Positions 1 to 7,181 of a stretch of 43,246 nt of DNA are shown piece by piece. Within the stretch, counting starts at the first letter, position 1. Each line of letters begins with the position of its first letter. The position numbers were made by a program, and so were the translations under genes. Below the pieces are notes generated by a model. It was not told the origin of the DNA. It did no database searches and saw only the letters and a list, made by a program, of their open reading frames with translations. The stretch lies in assembly GCF_000423905.1 (NCBI RefSeq), contig NZ_AUIW01000016.1, positions 1-43,246 on the forward strand, written 5' to 3'. This DNA comes from Thermus antranikianii DSM 12462. Its GTDB lineage: Bacteria; Deinococcota; Deinococci; Deinococcales; Thermaceae.

Positions 1-144
1 GCTTGCGGGGGTAGTAGCCGTTCCTGCGGCCTCCGTGCACCTGCAAGAAGGCCGTCCGGTCCAACTCCAGAACCGTCTGCAAAACCTCGGCCACCTCTCC
101 CGCACCGCTTCCCTCAGCAAGATTCGCAAGGTATCCTGGTCCAC
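1..144 (-). pseudogene. IS256-type transposase, N-terminal fragment with frameshift
   Basis: The GTG start (142-144) is preceded by an AGGAGG ribosome site and codes for the same first residues (MDQDTLRILLREAVRE) as the right-hand copy. A single base present in the right copy (C at 43016) is missing here between 95 and 96. The frame then changes after about 16 codons and the conserved NGYYPRK segment is lost from the original frame. Either this copy is inactive or the base was lost in assembly near the end of the sequence. The gene continues beyond position 1. Confidence 0.7.
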
Positions 145-178
145 GGGGCACCTCCTCGTGCTAAGGTGTGCCCCCCTA

Positions 179-1114
179 TTAAACACGGACCCTTACACAT
201 AAATCCTTACACGACCGGAAGAGACCGGCTGTGAAGAAGGCGATACCAAGAAGCAAAGAACATTTTGTACCGCAATGGCCAGCCAGTATACCAGCCAACA
301 CCCCTCCAACAACGGATGCGGCGTTGAGAATCAGGAGCCACAATCCTACCAGGCGAGCATCCAGGCCTACCTCGTAGGCATAGGCCCCCGCCCATAGGCT
401 CTGCACGGCGAAGAACCCACCAATGTAGGCAAACGCCACCAAGCTCAGGGAAACCAAGCCCCAGCTAGCCACTCCTGGAGAGTCCTCCTTATCGACGGAT
501 AGGGGGATAAAACCCCTTAGGACACCCCCGGGAACCACGCCAGGCCGGTTCTTCGCTGACGGTGGATCCCGGGGAACCGTGCATAGCCCCACAAAGGCCA
601 GGACAAAGGCGAGTAAGGCCAACAGCAGAAAAGCTCCCTGCCAGCCCACGCCTTCGGTTACGTAAGCCATAGGCGAGGTAGCCAGAAGCCCGCCCAAGCC
701 TCCCAGGGCCACGGTAAACCCGCTTAAAGCGCCCATATGAGCGGGAATGTGCAACTGGTAAGCCCTCACGGCACCCACCAACGCCAAGGCCACACCGGCC
801 CCCATGAGGGCGCGTCCAATCAGCAGAAGGGCAAACCCTAGGCCCAGGGCAAAGAGAAGGGAACCAAGACCCGCAACAAACAGGAGGGGGAAAAGCACCC
901 TGCGTGGACCGTACCTGTCCAAGAGCCAACCCAAGGGAAGTTGGGCCAGGGCAAAGGCCAGGTAAAAGGAGGCCGTTAGACTTCCTAGAGCTGCCGGGGA
1001 GAGCCCGAGGTCCCCAGCCAATGGGCCCGCCAAAACAGCATTGGCAGAACGCAGTAGGTACGAAAGGGCATAGCCCAGGGCATAAGGCAGTAGCCGGAAG
1101 GCTAACCGCCCCAT
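179..1114 (-). pseudogene. MFS transporter, 3' end cut by insertion sequence
   Basis: This is a major facilitator permease of unknown substrate, the last gene of the TrmB/E1/TRAP operon. Its 311-residue reading frame shows the N-terminal six-helix half, the motif-A loop after helix 2 (GWLLDRYGPRRV, about residues 62-73), a hydrophilic central loop (about 180-215) and about three helices of the second half. The genuine sequence stops near nucleotide 218. The last ten or so residues (RSCKDLCVRVRV) and the TAA stop come from the IS terminus, so roughly the last quarter of a normal 400-residue MFS protein is missing. The ATG overlaps the end of dctM by 13 nt, suggesting coupled translation. It probably no longer transports. 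Confidence 0.85.
181..217 (-). repeat. Terminal inverted repeat of left IS copy
   Basis: Read outward, this is the same terminus as 42894-42930. It contains two direct copies of GTGTAAGG with start points 14 bp apart, followed by GTCCGTGTTTA. The outermost five bases (CGGTC, read from outside in) are also shared by both copies, so the true tip is either this CGGTC or the first GTGTAAGG. No target duplication can be checked because the other end of this copy is outside the window. Confidence 0.6.
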
Positions 1115-2370
1115 AGGACGCGCCGCAAGAAGGGCCAGTAGGCCAGCAGGAGGAGGCCCACCGCCGAGGCCAGGACGAAAGGCCAGATCTCCCGCCAGAT
1201 CTTCTCGATGGGCAATCCGCTAATCCGGGCGCTCACGAAGAGGTTCACCGCCACCGGTGGGGTGATCTGCCCGATGGCCATGTTTACGGTCATGACGATG
1301 CCCATCCACACCGGATCCCAACCCATGTGGAGCATAACCGGAAGCAGGATGGGCAGGGTCAGGTAGTAGATGCTCACAGCATCCAAAAGCATCCCCAGCA
1401 CCAACCAGAAGAGGTTGAGGACGAGCATCAGGACCAGGGGATTTCCAGACCACTCCAGAAGGACCTGGGAAGCCCTTCCCACCAGGCCCACGGTGTCCGC
1501 AGCCCAGGCGAAGATCCCCGCCCAGGCCACGATGGCCATGACCACAGCGCTGGATACTCCCGCCTCCACCAGGAGAGGAACGAGATGGGCGGGGCGCAGG
1601 GTCCGGTAGACGAAGAAGCCCACAAATAGCCCCCAAAACACCCCCACGGCGGCCGCCTCCGTGGGGGTGAAGACCCCGCCGTAGATGCCCCCCAGGATGA
1701 CCAGTGGGGTCAGGAGCCCGGGCACCGCCTCGAGGAAGAGGTGGAACCGGGGCACCCCCACCTCCACCGCTTCCCCCCAGCCCCGGGCCCGGACCACCAG
1801 AACCGCAGCCAGGCCCAGGAGCCCCCCTATGAGGATTCCCGGAAGGATCCCCGCCCAAAACTGCTGGGCCACCGAGGTGCTGGCCAGGGTAGCGTAGACG
1901 ATCAGGGCGATGGAAGGAGGGATGATGATGGAGAGCTCCGCCGAGGCGGCCACCAAGCCAGCGGCGAACCCCGGGGCATACCCTTGGCGCACCATCATGG
2001 GGATGAGAATCCCTCCCAAAGCGGCCACGGTGGCGGGGCCCGAACCGGACACGGCACCCCAGAACATCCCGGCCAGAACCGTGGTTATCGCCGCCCCCGC
2101 CCGCCATCCCCCCATGAGGGCCAGCAGAAGGCGCACGATCCTCTCGGCGATGCCGGCCCGGTCCATCACCGCCCCAGCCAGGATGAAGAAGGGGATGGCC
2201 AGTAGGGGAAACTTGGCAATGCCCGCCTGGAAGTTGAAGGAAACCACCTGAAGCCCAAGCCCCCCGGCAGCGATCACGCAAACAGCGCTGGCCCCCAAAG
2301 CAGCGGCCACGGGAACGCGCAACAGGAGGAGGGCAAGGAAGAGCCCTATGAGGAGGACCCCAAGCCCCAT
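1102..2370 (-). CDS. dctM: TRAP transporter large permease (DctM)
   Basis: This is the 422-residue large membrane subunit of a tripartite ATP-independent periplasmic transporter, which uses an ion gradient to move substrate delivered by DctP. It is hydrophobic throughout, with about 12 membrane segments and typical DctM stretches: ILAGAVMDRAGIAERIV near 65, GSGPATVAALGGILIPMM near 113 and the proline-rich SIIIPPSIALIVYA near 150. Near the C-terminus are MGIVMTVNMAIGQITPPVAVN-like residues, also characteristic of DctM. The length is normal for the family. It starts 4 nt after dctQ ends and overlaps the MFS gene by 13 nt, so it is part of one long operon. Confidence 0.93.
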   Translation of the reverse strand: MGLGVLLIGLFLALLLLRVPVAAALGASAVCVIAAGGLGLQVVSFNFQAGIAKFPLLAIPFFILAGAVMDRAGIAERIVRLLLALMGGWRAGAAITTVLAGMFWGAVSGSGPATVAALGGILIPMMVRQGYAPGFAAGLVAASAELSIIIPPSIALIVYATLASTSVAQQFWAGILPGILIGGLLGLAAVLVVRARGWGEAVEVGVPRFHLFLEAVPGLLTPLVILGGIYGGVFTPTEAAAVGVFWGLFVGFFVYRTLRPAHLVPLLVEAGVSSAVVMAIVAWAGIFAWAADTVGLVGRASQVLLEWSGNPLVLMLVLNLFWLVLGMLLDAVSIYYLTLPILLPVMLHMGWDPVWMGIVMTVNMAIGQITPPVAVNLFVSARISGLPIEKIWREIWPFVLASAVGLLLLAYWPFLRRVLWGG

Positions 2371-2374
2371 CCGC

Positions 2375-2833
2375 CTACCCCCGAAGGCTCCGCCACACCC
2401 CTTCTAAGGCGCGAAAGGCCACCCAGAGGGCCAGGAAGGGGGTGGGCAGGGTGTAGACCGCATTGGGCAGGCCCAGGGAGGGGGAGGTGGTCCTGAGGAA
2501 GAGGTCGTCCTGGGCCTGCCTCCAGGCCAGTAGGGCCAAGAGCAGGAAGAGGAAGCCAAACACCGCAAAGCCCAGGGCAACAAAACCCCGGCGCCAGGGC
2601 CCTGGAAGAACCTCAGTCAGGGCCACAAAGCGGATGTGGGCACCCTCCTGGCCCTCGCGCAAACCGATGGCTACGCCCAGCAGGGTGGCCCAGACAAAGG
2701 CGTTCACCAGGAGTTCCTCCGTGAAGGCCAGGGGATAGCGCAGGAAGTAGCGGGTAAGCACGTTGGCGAAGGCCAAGGTGACCATGCCGCCCAGGAGCAG
2801 GGCTAAGAGGGTTTCCTCTACCTTGCGCAGCAT
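2375..2833 (-). CDS. dctQ: TRAP transporter small permease (DctQ)
   Basis: This 152-residue protein has four predicted membrane helices and is the small membrane subunit that pairs with DctM. Family features are the early TRYFLRYPLAFTEELLVNAFVW segment (about residues 28-48) and the following GLREGQEGAHIRF loop. The ATG at 2831-2833 overlaps the dctP stop codon by one base (TGATG), which is why this start is chosen over longer upstream extensions of the frame, which would lie inside dctP. The family is poorly conserved, so the call rests on size, helix pattern and position between dctP and dctM. Confidence 0.9.
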   Translation of the reverse strand: MLRKVEETLLALLLGGMVTLAFANVLTRYFLRYPLAFTEELLVNAFVWATLLGVAIGLREGQEGAHIRFVALTEVLPGPWRRGFVALGFAVFGFLFLLLALLAWRQAQDDLFLRTTSPSLGLPNAVYTLPTPFLALWVAFRALEGVWRSLRG

Positions 2834-3879
2834 CACTTGGCCCGCTTCTTGTCCGCCTCCGCCTGGACGATCAGGGTCCCCCCAATCTCCCCCATCCACC
2901 GCTGGACCACACCCGACACCCGCTCCCGGAAGCGGCCGATCTCCAGGGGCGTCAGGACCGTGACCTGCACGCCGTGGGACCGGAGATAGGCCAGCGGATC
3001 GGCGATCTCCACCTTCACCCCCTGGGAGGAAAGGTAGCGGAGGGCGGTGCCGTCGTCCATTCCCGCGCGGGCCAGGGCCTTCTGGTAACGGGCCGCCTCG
3101 AGGGCAGCCTCCTGGATGGCCTTCTGCACATCGCTGGGGAAGGTGCGCCAGGTCTGGGCGCTGGCGGCGAAGATCAGGGGATCGATCACGTAGTTCCACA
3201 CCGTGAGGTAACGCTGTCCAAGCTCCCAGAGCTTATAGGGAATGATCACCCCCACGATGGGGTTCTCCTGGCCCTCGATGACCCCCTGTTGCAGGGCGGT
3301 CAGCACCTCCGCCCAGCTCATGGAGGTGGGGTTAGCCCCAAGGGCACGGAAGGTATCGATGAAGATGGGGGCCCCCACCACCCGGATCTTCAGCCCCTGG
3401 AGGTCCTCCGGGGTGCGGACGGGCCGCTTGGAATTGGTGAGCTGGCGATACCCGTTTTCTCCCCAGGCTAAGGGTTCCACCCCCAACTGCCTTAGCCGTT
3501 GGAAAATGGCCTTACCTGCTTGACCCTCCTCCACCGCATCCAGCTCCCTATAGCTGGGGAAGAAAAAGGGCAGGTTGAAGAGGTTCAGCTCCTTCACCTG
3601 GGGAGACCAGTTGATGGTGGAGCCGATGGCGAAATCGGCCACGCCAGTGCGCAAAAGCTGGAACTCGTTGGTCTGCTGTCCGGCAAAGAGCTGGCCCGAG
3701 AAGTAGACCTTGATGTTGACCCGGCCCCCCGTCTTCTCCTTGACCAGATCGGCGAACCTCTGGGCCCCCATGCCCCAGGCGGTGTTGGGAGCCACCACCA
3801 CGGAGAGCTTGTACTCGCTCTTGAACTGGGCGAGAGCGAGTCCCAAGAGCACCAGGATGCCGGCCAAGATCCTCTTCAT
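2833..3879 (-). CDS. dctP: TRAP transporter substrate-binding protein (DctP family)
   Basis: This 348-residue extracytoplasmic receptor has a signal peptide of about 17 residues ending in LALAQ, with no lipobox cysteine, so it is probably soluble in the periplasm. The DctP fold signatures are present: a GLKIRVVGAPIFIDTFRALGA-like segment, whose arginine normally grips the substrate carboxylate, and GVIEGQENPIVG. These predict a carboxylate ligand, but the specific acid cannot be read from the sequence. Neighbouring 2-oxoacid/acetoin dehydrogenase E1 genes make a 2-oxo or hydroxy acid a reasonable guess. A GGAGG ribosome site lies just upstream within the last codons of the lipoyl gene, and the stop overlaps dctQ by one base. 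Confidence 0.92.
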   Translation of the reverse strand: MKRILAGILVLLGLALAQFKSEYKLSVVVAPNTAWGMGAQRFADLVKEKTGGRVNIKVYFSGQLFAGQQTNEFQLLRTGVADFAIGSTINWSPQVKELNLFNLPFFFPSYRELDAVEEGQAGKAIFQRLRQLGVEPLAWGENGYRQLTNSKRPVRTPEDLQGLKIRVVGAPIFIDTFRALGANPTSMSWAEVLTALQQGVIEGQENPIVGVIIPYKLWELGQRYLTVWNYVIDPLIFAASAQTWRTFPSDVQKAIQEAALEAARYQKALARAGMDDGTALRYLSSQGVKVEIADPLAYLRSHGVQVTVLTPLEIGRFRERVSGVVQRWMGEIGGTLIVQAEADKKRAK

Positions 3880-3880
3880 C

Positions 3881-4123
3881 TCACACCTCCTCGTAGTACC
3901 CCAGAATTGCGCCCACGGGGTAGGTTCTGCCTACCTCCGCCAAGGCCTCCCTCAAGACGCCATCCGCCTCGGCCTCCACCTCCACCAAGGCCTTGTCGCT
4001 TTCCACCTGAAAGAGGGGTTCCCCACGGCGAAACCGCTCACCCACCTCCTTGAGGAAACCCTGGAAGGTTCCCTCCTGCATGGTGAGGCCGAGCTGGGGC
4101 ATCAGGATGGGTTTTAGCGCCAC
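3881..4123 (-). CDS. Free-standing lipoyl/biotinyl carrier domain protein
   Basis: This 80-residue protein is essentially one complete lipoyl domain. It shows the N-terminal MPQLGLTMQEG strand, the carrier turn ESDKA with the modifiable lysine near residue 45, and the closing GAILGYYEEV strand. In the usual acyl-transferring complexes this domain is the N-terminus of a 400-residue E2 subunit with a catalytic domain; here a stop codon follows immediately and dctP begins after one intervening base. No E2 catalytic core or E3 is present in the window. It overlaps the E1-beta gene by 10 nt. It probably carries lipoate for the adjacent E1; a biotin carrier is less likely because the motif is not MKM. 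Confidence 0.88.
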   Translation of the reverse strand: MALKPILMPQLGLTMQEGTFQGFLKEVGERFRRGEPLFQVESDKALVEVEAEADGVLREALAEVGRTYPVGAILGYYEEV

Positions 4124-5094
4124 GCCAACACCTCCTTTGCCGCTTTGAGGATGTCCTCCACCTGGGGAAGAACCCGGCGCTCCAACGGAGGGCTAAAGGG
4201 AATGGGCACATGGGCCGCCCCCACCCGCGCCACGGGGGCCTTGAGCTTTCCCCAAAGCCTCTCCTCCAAGGTGGCGGCGATCTCGGTACCCGGACCCAGG
4301 AAGCGCCACCCCTCGTGGGCCACCACCGCCCTGCCCGTCCTTTCCACGGAGGCCAGCAGGGTATCCCAGTCCAGGGGATAGAGGGTCTTAAGGTCCACCA
4401 CCTCCGCCTGCACGCCCTCCCCGGCCAGGAGTTCGGCAGCTTCCAGAGCCTTGTGCAGGGTCAGGGAGTAGCTGATGAGGGTGAGGTCCGTCCCCGGACG
4501 CACCACCTCCGCCCGGCCCAAGGGGACCAAGTACTCCTCCTCGGGGACAGGCCCTTTTCGCGGATAAAGGGCCTTGTGCTCAAGATAGAGCACGGGGTCC
4601 TCAGACCGAATAGCGCTTTTTAATAGACCCTTGGCATCCTTGGGGGTAGCGGGGGCCACCACCTTGAAGCCCGGCAGGTGGAGGAAAAGGGTCTCGAGGC
4701 TCTTGGAATGATGGGCGCCAGCGGAACGGATGGCCCCATCCGGGGCCCGGATCACCAGGGGAACCCGGAGCTTGCCCCCGGACATGTAGCGGATGCTGGC
4801 CGCCTGGTTGGCCAGCTCATCCATGGCCAGAAGAAGGAAGTCCGCGAAGTGGATGTCCAAGACGGGACGGGCACCCACCAGCGCCGCCCCCAAGGCCGCC
4901 CCCACCAGGGTGGGCTCGCTGATCGGGGTATCCCGAACCCTTTCCAGGCCGAACCGCTCCGGCAACCCTTTGAACTGCCCGAAAATGCCCCCCTGCTTGG
5001 CGATGTCTTCCCCCATAAGAAAGACCCGAGGATCCCGGGCCATCTCCTCCTCCATGGCCTCCCGGGTGGCCTCGGCAAAGGTGATCTCCCTCAT
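4114..5094 (-). CDS. 2-oxoacid/acetoin dehydrogenase E1, beta subunit
   Basis: This 326-residue protein is the beta half of a thiamine-diphosphate dehydrogenase (PDH-beta/AcoB/BkdB family). The transketolase-like N-terminal domain contains GEDIAKQGG near residue 28, RVRDTPISEPTLVGAALG (about 55-72) and DFLLLAMDELANQAA. The C-terminal transketolase domain follows from about residue 200, with DLKTLYPLDWDTL and AHEGW. The start MREITFAEA is chosen because its ATG overlaps the alpha-subunit stop as ATGA; longer upstream extension of the frame would lie inside the alpha gene. Family length is about 325, so it is complete. Substrate specificity is not evident. Confidence 0.92.
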   Translation of the reverse strand: MREITFAEATREAMEEEMARDPRVFLMGEDIAKQGGIFGQFKGLPERFGLERVRDTPISEPTLVGAALGAALVGARPVLDIHFADFLLLAMDELANQAASIRYMSGGKLRVPLVIRAPDGAIRSAGAHHSKSLETLFLHLPGFKVVAPATPKDAKGLLKSAIRSEDPVLYLEHKALYPRKGPVPEEEYLVPLGRAEVVRPGTDLTLISYSLTLHKALEAAELLAGEGVQAEVVDLKTLYPLDWDTLLASVERTGRAVVAHEGWRFLGPGTEIAATLEERLWGKLKAPVARVGAAHVPIPFSPPLERRVLPQVEDILKAAKEVLAWR

Positions 5095-6062
5095 CCCTCC
5101 CCCCACGGGTAGTCGCCCACCGGCTCGGCGAATAGGTCTGTCAGGGCTTCCTCCGGATCTGGCCACGAGCTGCGCTCCGCAAAGGCCACCGCCTCCTCCA
5201 GAAGCTCCTCCTCTTCCCTTTCCAGGTCCTCGAGTTCTTTCTGGGCAACGCCTGAGGCCAGGAGCTTACCCCGGGCGATGGCCAAGGGATCCCTCCTTCG
5301 GGCTTCCTCCACCTCCTGGCGGCTCCGGTACCGCTCGGGATCACCCACATAATGCCCCTTAAAACGATAGGTGTGCACCTCCAGGAAGGCTGGCCCCCGG
5401 CCCATGCGAATGCCGGAGAGGAGTTCGGCCGTAGCCCCATAGACCTCCTCCACGTCGGTACCATCCGCTTCCAGATACGGCACCCCATAGGCGGCGACCA
5501 GGGCGGGAACACGGAAAGCATGGCTCTCCTCAAAACCGGTGGTGGAAGCATACCGGTTGTTTTCCAGAACAAAGAGCACGGGAAGCCTCCACAGGGCCGC
5601 CAGGTTCAGCCCCTCGTGGAGCACCCCGCGGCCCAAGGCCCCATCCCCGAAGAAGCAGAAGACCACCCCCTCCCGCCCCAAAACCCGGAGCCCCAGCCCG
5701 GCACCCACGGCGATGGGGATACCGCCAGCCACGATGCCGTTGGCCCCCAGCATCCCCCGGTCGGCGTCAAAGAGGTGCATGCTCCCCCCCTTTCCCCGGC
5801 AGATCCCCGTCTTACGGCCGAAGAGCTCCGCCATCATGGCCCTCGGTTCGACCCCCACCGCCAGGGCGTGGCCGTGACCCCGGTGCGTGCTGGTGAGGTA
5901 GTCCCCCGGACGGTAGTGGGCCAAGACTCCTGCCGCCACGGCTTCCTGCCCGATATAGAGGTGGACAAAGCCAGGGATCTTTCCCGCAAGAAAGAGGCGC
6001 TCCACCCGCTCCTCGAAGCGGCGGATCCGGTACATGAGCCGGTAGAGGTCAAGGAGCCCCAT
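5091..6062 (-). CDS. 2-oxoacid/acetoin dehydrogenase E1, alpha subunit
   Basis: This 323-residue protein is the thiamine-diphosphate-binding alpha subunit. The cofactor motif runs from FFGDGALGRG to LFVLENN (about residues 137-168), and the substrate-loop segment STHRGHGHALAVG and the KGGSMH segment are typical. By eye it most resembles acetoin dehydrogenase AcoA (PGFVHLYIGQEA, GICRGKGGSMH, GMLGANGIV), but branched-chain or pyruvate E1-alpha proteins share these features. The ATG is preceded by GGAGGAGG and overlaps the end of the TrmB-like gene by 14 nt. Together with E1-beta and the free lipoyl protein it would decarboxylate or cleave its substrate and hand the acyl group to lipoate. Confidence 0.92.
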   Translation of the reverse strand: MGLLDLYRLMYRIRRFEERVERLFLAGKIPGFVHLYIGQEAVAAGVLAHYRPGDYLTSTHRGHGHALAVGVEPRAMMAELFGRKTGICRGKGGSMHLFDADRGMLGANGIVAGGIPIAVGAGLGLRVLGREGVVFCFFGDGALGRGVLHEGLNLAALWRLPVLFVLENNRYASTTGFEESHAFRVPALVAAYGVPYLEADGTDVEEVYGATAELLSGIRMGRGPAFLEVHTYRFKGHYVGDPERYRSRQEVEEARRRDPLAIARGKLLASGVAQKELEDLEREEEELLEEAVAFAERSSWPDPEEALTDLFAEPVGDYPWGEG

Positions 6063-6885
6063 GAACCTCCTCCCCCGTCACCATTTGCCTGAGATCCTCC
6101 CGTCCCGTCCACAGGGCGGTGAGCTTGTCCACCCCGTACGCAAGGGTCATCTCCGCCAGAACCACATCGTGGCGCACATATTCCTCCGCCACGAGCACAA
6201 GGGCAGGATCCCGCGTACGAACGGCCCAGCTATCTCCCTGGCTACTGAGGTTGCCCACCACCACTTCTTGATGATCCCGAACAACCACGAAAAGTCGGGC
6301 ACGAAGCCTGCCTTCCACTACTTTGGGATCGACGAAGTGATGGTAGTAAACCTTTCCCAGTCTGGGATCAGCCCGATCCCCAAAAAGCACGAGGCGGATC
6401 CGCACACCTCGCTCTCGAGCGTTCAACAAGGCGTCGTGAAGAGCATCCAACTGCTCCTGCCACAAGGACAGGGTAAGGGCCCCCTGGGCCTGCTCCACCA
6501 AGGACAGGGCCTCGGTCAGGGTCCTATCTGGCCCGCGAACCCGCCAGATGGCCTCTGCAGGCCGCTCTGGAGTCAGCCGGGACAAGCTCTCCTTAGCACG
6601 GGAAAGCTTGCCCATCACATCCCGCTGTAGGCGGGAAAGTAGCTCTTCCGGCGGAACGGCTCCGTAGAAAACGCCCTCCTTATCCTCGATCCGGTATGCA
6701 GCTCCCCTTGTCACGAGGCGCTCCAGGGCCTGATAGACCATCGAGCGGGGCACGCCGCTTGCCTTGGCCACCTCATATCCCTTCTGCCTACCCCCACGCA
6801 ACAGGGCCAGATAAGCCCTGGCTTCATACTGGCTGAAACCGAGAGCCTGTAAATCCCTAAGGGCGATGGCAGCGGGATCCATCAT
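6049..6885 (-). CDS. TrmB-family transcriptional regulator
   Basis: This 278-residue protein has an N-terminal winged helix of the TrmB type (about residues 10-75: ALGFSQYEARAYLALLRGG, then SGVPRSMVYQALERLVTRGA), a short helical linker, and an effector domain related to the phospholipase-D-like fold (TLSLWQEQLDALHDAL to the C-terminus). TrmB proteins usually bind sugars or other small ligands; the ligand here is unknown. It is the first gene of the operon and overlaps E1-alpha, so it most likely controls its own operon. Two ATG codons in tandem are possible starts; an AGGAGG lies 16 nt upstream, which is unusually far, so translation may rely on a short leader. Confidence 0.85.
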   Translation of the reverse strand: MMDPAAIALRDLQALGFSQYEARAYLALLRGGRQKGYEVAKASGVPRSMVYQALERLVTRGAAYRIEDKEGVFYGAVPPEELLSRLQRDVMGKLSRAKESLSRLTPERPAEAIWRVRGPDRTLTEALSLVEQAQGALTLSLWQEQLDALHDALLNARERGVRIRLVLFGDRADPRLGKVYYHHFVDPKVVEGRLRARLFVVVRDHQEVVVGNLSSQGDSWAVRTRDPALVLVAEEYVRHDVVLAEMTLAYGVDKLTALWTGREDLRQMVTGEEVHGAP

Positions 6886-6922
6886 ATACGGGCGTAGTTA
6901 GCCTCCTGACGTCTTTAGGCAT

Positions 6923-6951
6923 AGGCTATCACCCACCCCGCCCCATGTCAA
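6923..6951 (-). promoter_or_regulatory. Candidate promoter of the TrmB/E1/TRAP operon
   Basis: On the minus strand a perfect -35 hexamer TTGACA (6951-6946) is followed by a 17-base spacer and TAGCCT (6928-6923), which keeps the three best-conserved -10 positions. Transcription would start about 30 nt upstream of the TrmB-like gene. Seen by eye only. Confidence 0.5.
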
Positions 6952-7049
6952 GCTGGCAGCGCGCGGCCCAAAACTTGCTTCAAACAGGGCGCTGCTAAGC
7001 GGAATCTTCCCATTGGCAGAGAAAACTAGCCTTCCCACTTTTCGGGAAT

Positions 7050-7078
7050 GGAAACGCTTTTTGGGAAACAATCGCTTC
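7050..7078. promoter_or_regulatory. Imperfect operator-like repeats in the trmB/lacI divergent gap
   Basis: GGAAACGCTTTTT (7050-7062) resembles a LacI-type operator half, and GGAAACAATCGCTTCC (7063-7078 region) is an imperfect palindrome with six of eight pairs matched. They lie in the roughly 300-base gap between the divergent TrmB-like and LacI-like genes and could bind either regulator. The rest of the gap (6952-7049) shows nothing recognisable. Confidence 0.35.
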
Positions 7079-7137
7079 CGGCGCATGGCGGTTTGGGGAG
7101 GATAACCCGTAACGCCAAAAGGGTCAGAGGCCCCCTC

Positions 7138-7166
7138 TTGCAAGCGCTTTCACCCCATGGTATAGT
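7138..7166 (+). promoter_or_regulatory. Promoter of the lacI/sugar cluster
   Basis: TTGCAA (7138-7143), a 17-base spacer and TATAGT (7161-7166) form a good sigma-70-type promoter. Transcription would begin about 10 nt before the ATG at 7182, giving a very short leader without a clear ribosome site. Confidence 0.65.
7139..7152. promoter_or_regulatory. LacI-family operator overlapping the -35 box
   Basis: TGCAAGCGCTTTCA is a 14-base palindrome around AGCGCT with a single mismatched pair. It covers the -35 hexamer of the lacI promoter, so binding would block polymerase and give autorepression. The same core recurs as a perfect palindrome at 8271-8282. Confidence 0.65.
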
Positions 7167-7181
7167 GACGGACAAGACACC

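Larger units (their letters stand above)
1..217 (-). mobile_element. IS256-like insertion sequence, left copy (partial)
   Basis: This stretch is the reverse complement of 42894-43111 at the other end of the window, apart from one missing base between 95 and 96. It holds the terminal repeat and the first 48 codons or so of a transposase reading leftward out of the window. The identity with the right copy stops at 217/42894, which fixes the element border to within a few bases. The element sits inside an MFS transporter gene. Because the window starts inside a repeat that also ends it, this border may be an assembly break. The family call rests on the partial transposase seen more fully at 42967-43246. 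Confidence 0.85.

Noticed and set aside
213-217. CGGTC next to both IS tips as a target-site duplication
   Set aside because: The two copies are separate insertions, so a shared duplication is not expected; it is more likely part of the element's terminus.
6898-7143. Possible 81-codon gene in the trmB/lacI gap
   Set aside because: It covers both predicted promoters and operator-like repeats, has no ribosome site and an atypical composition.
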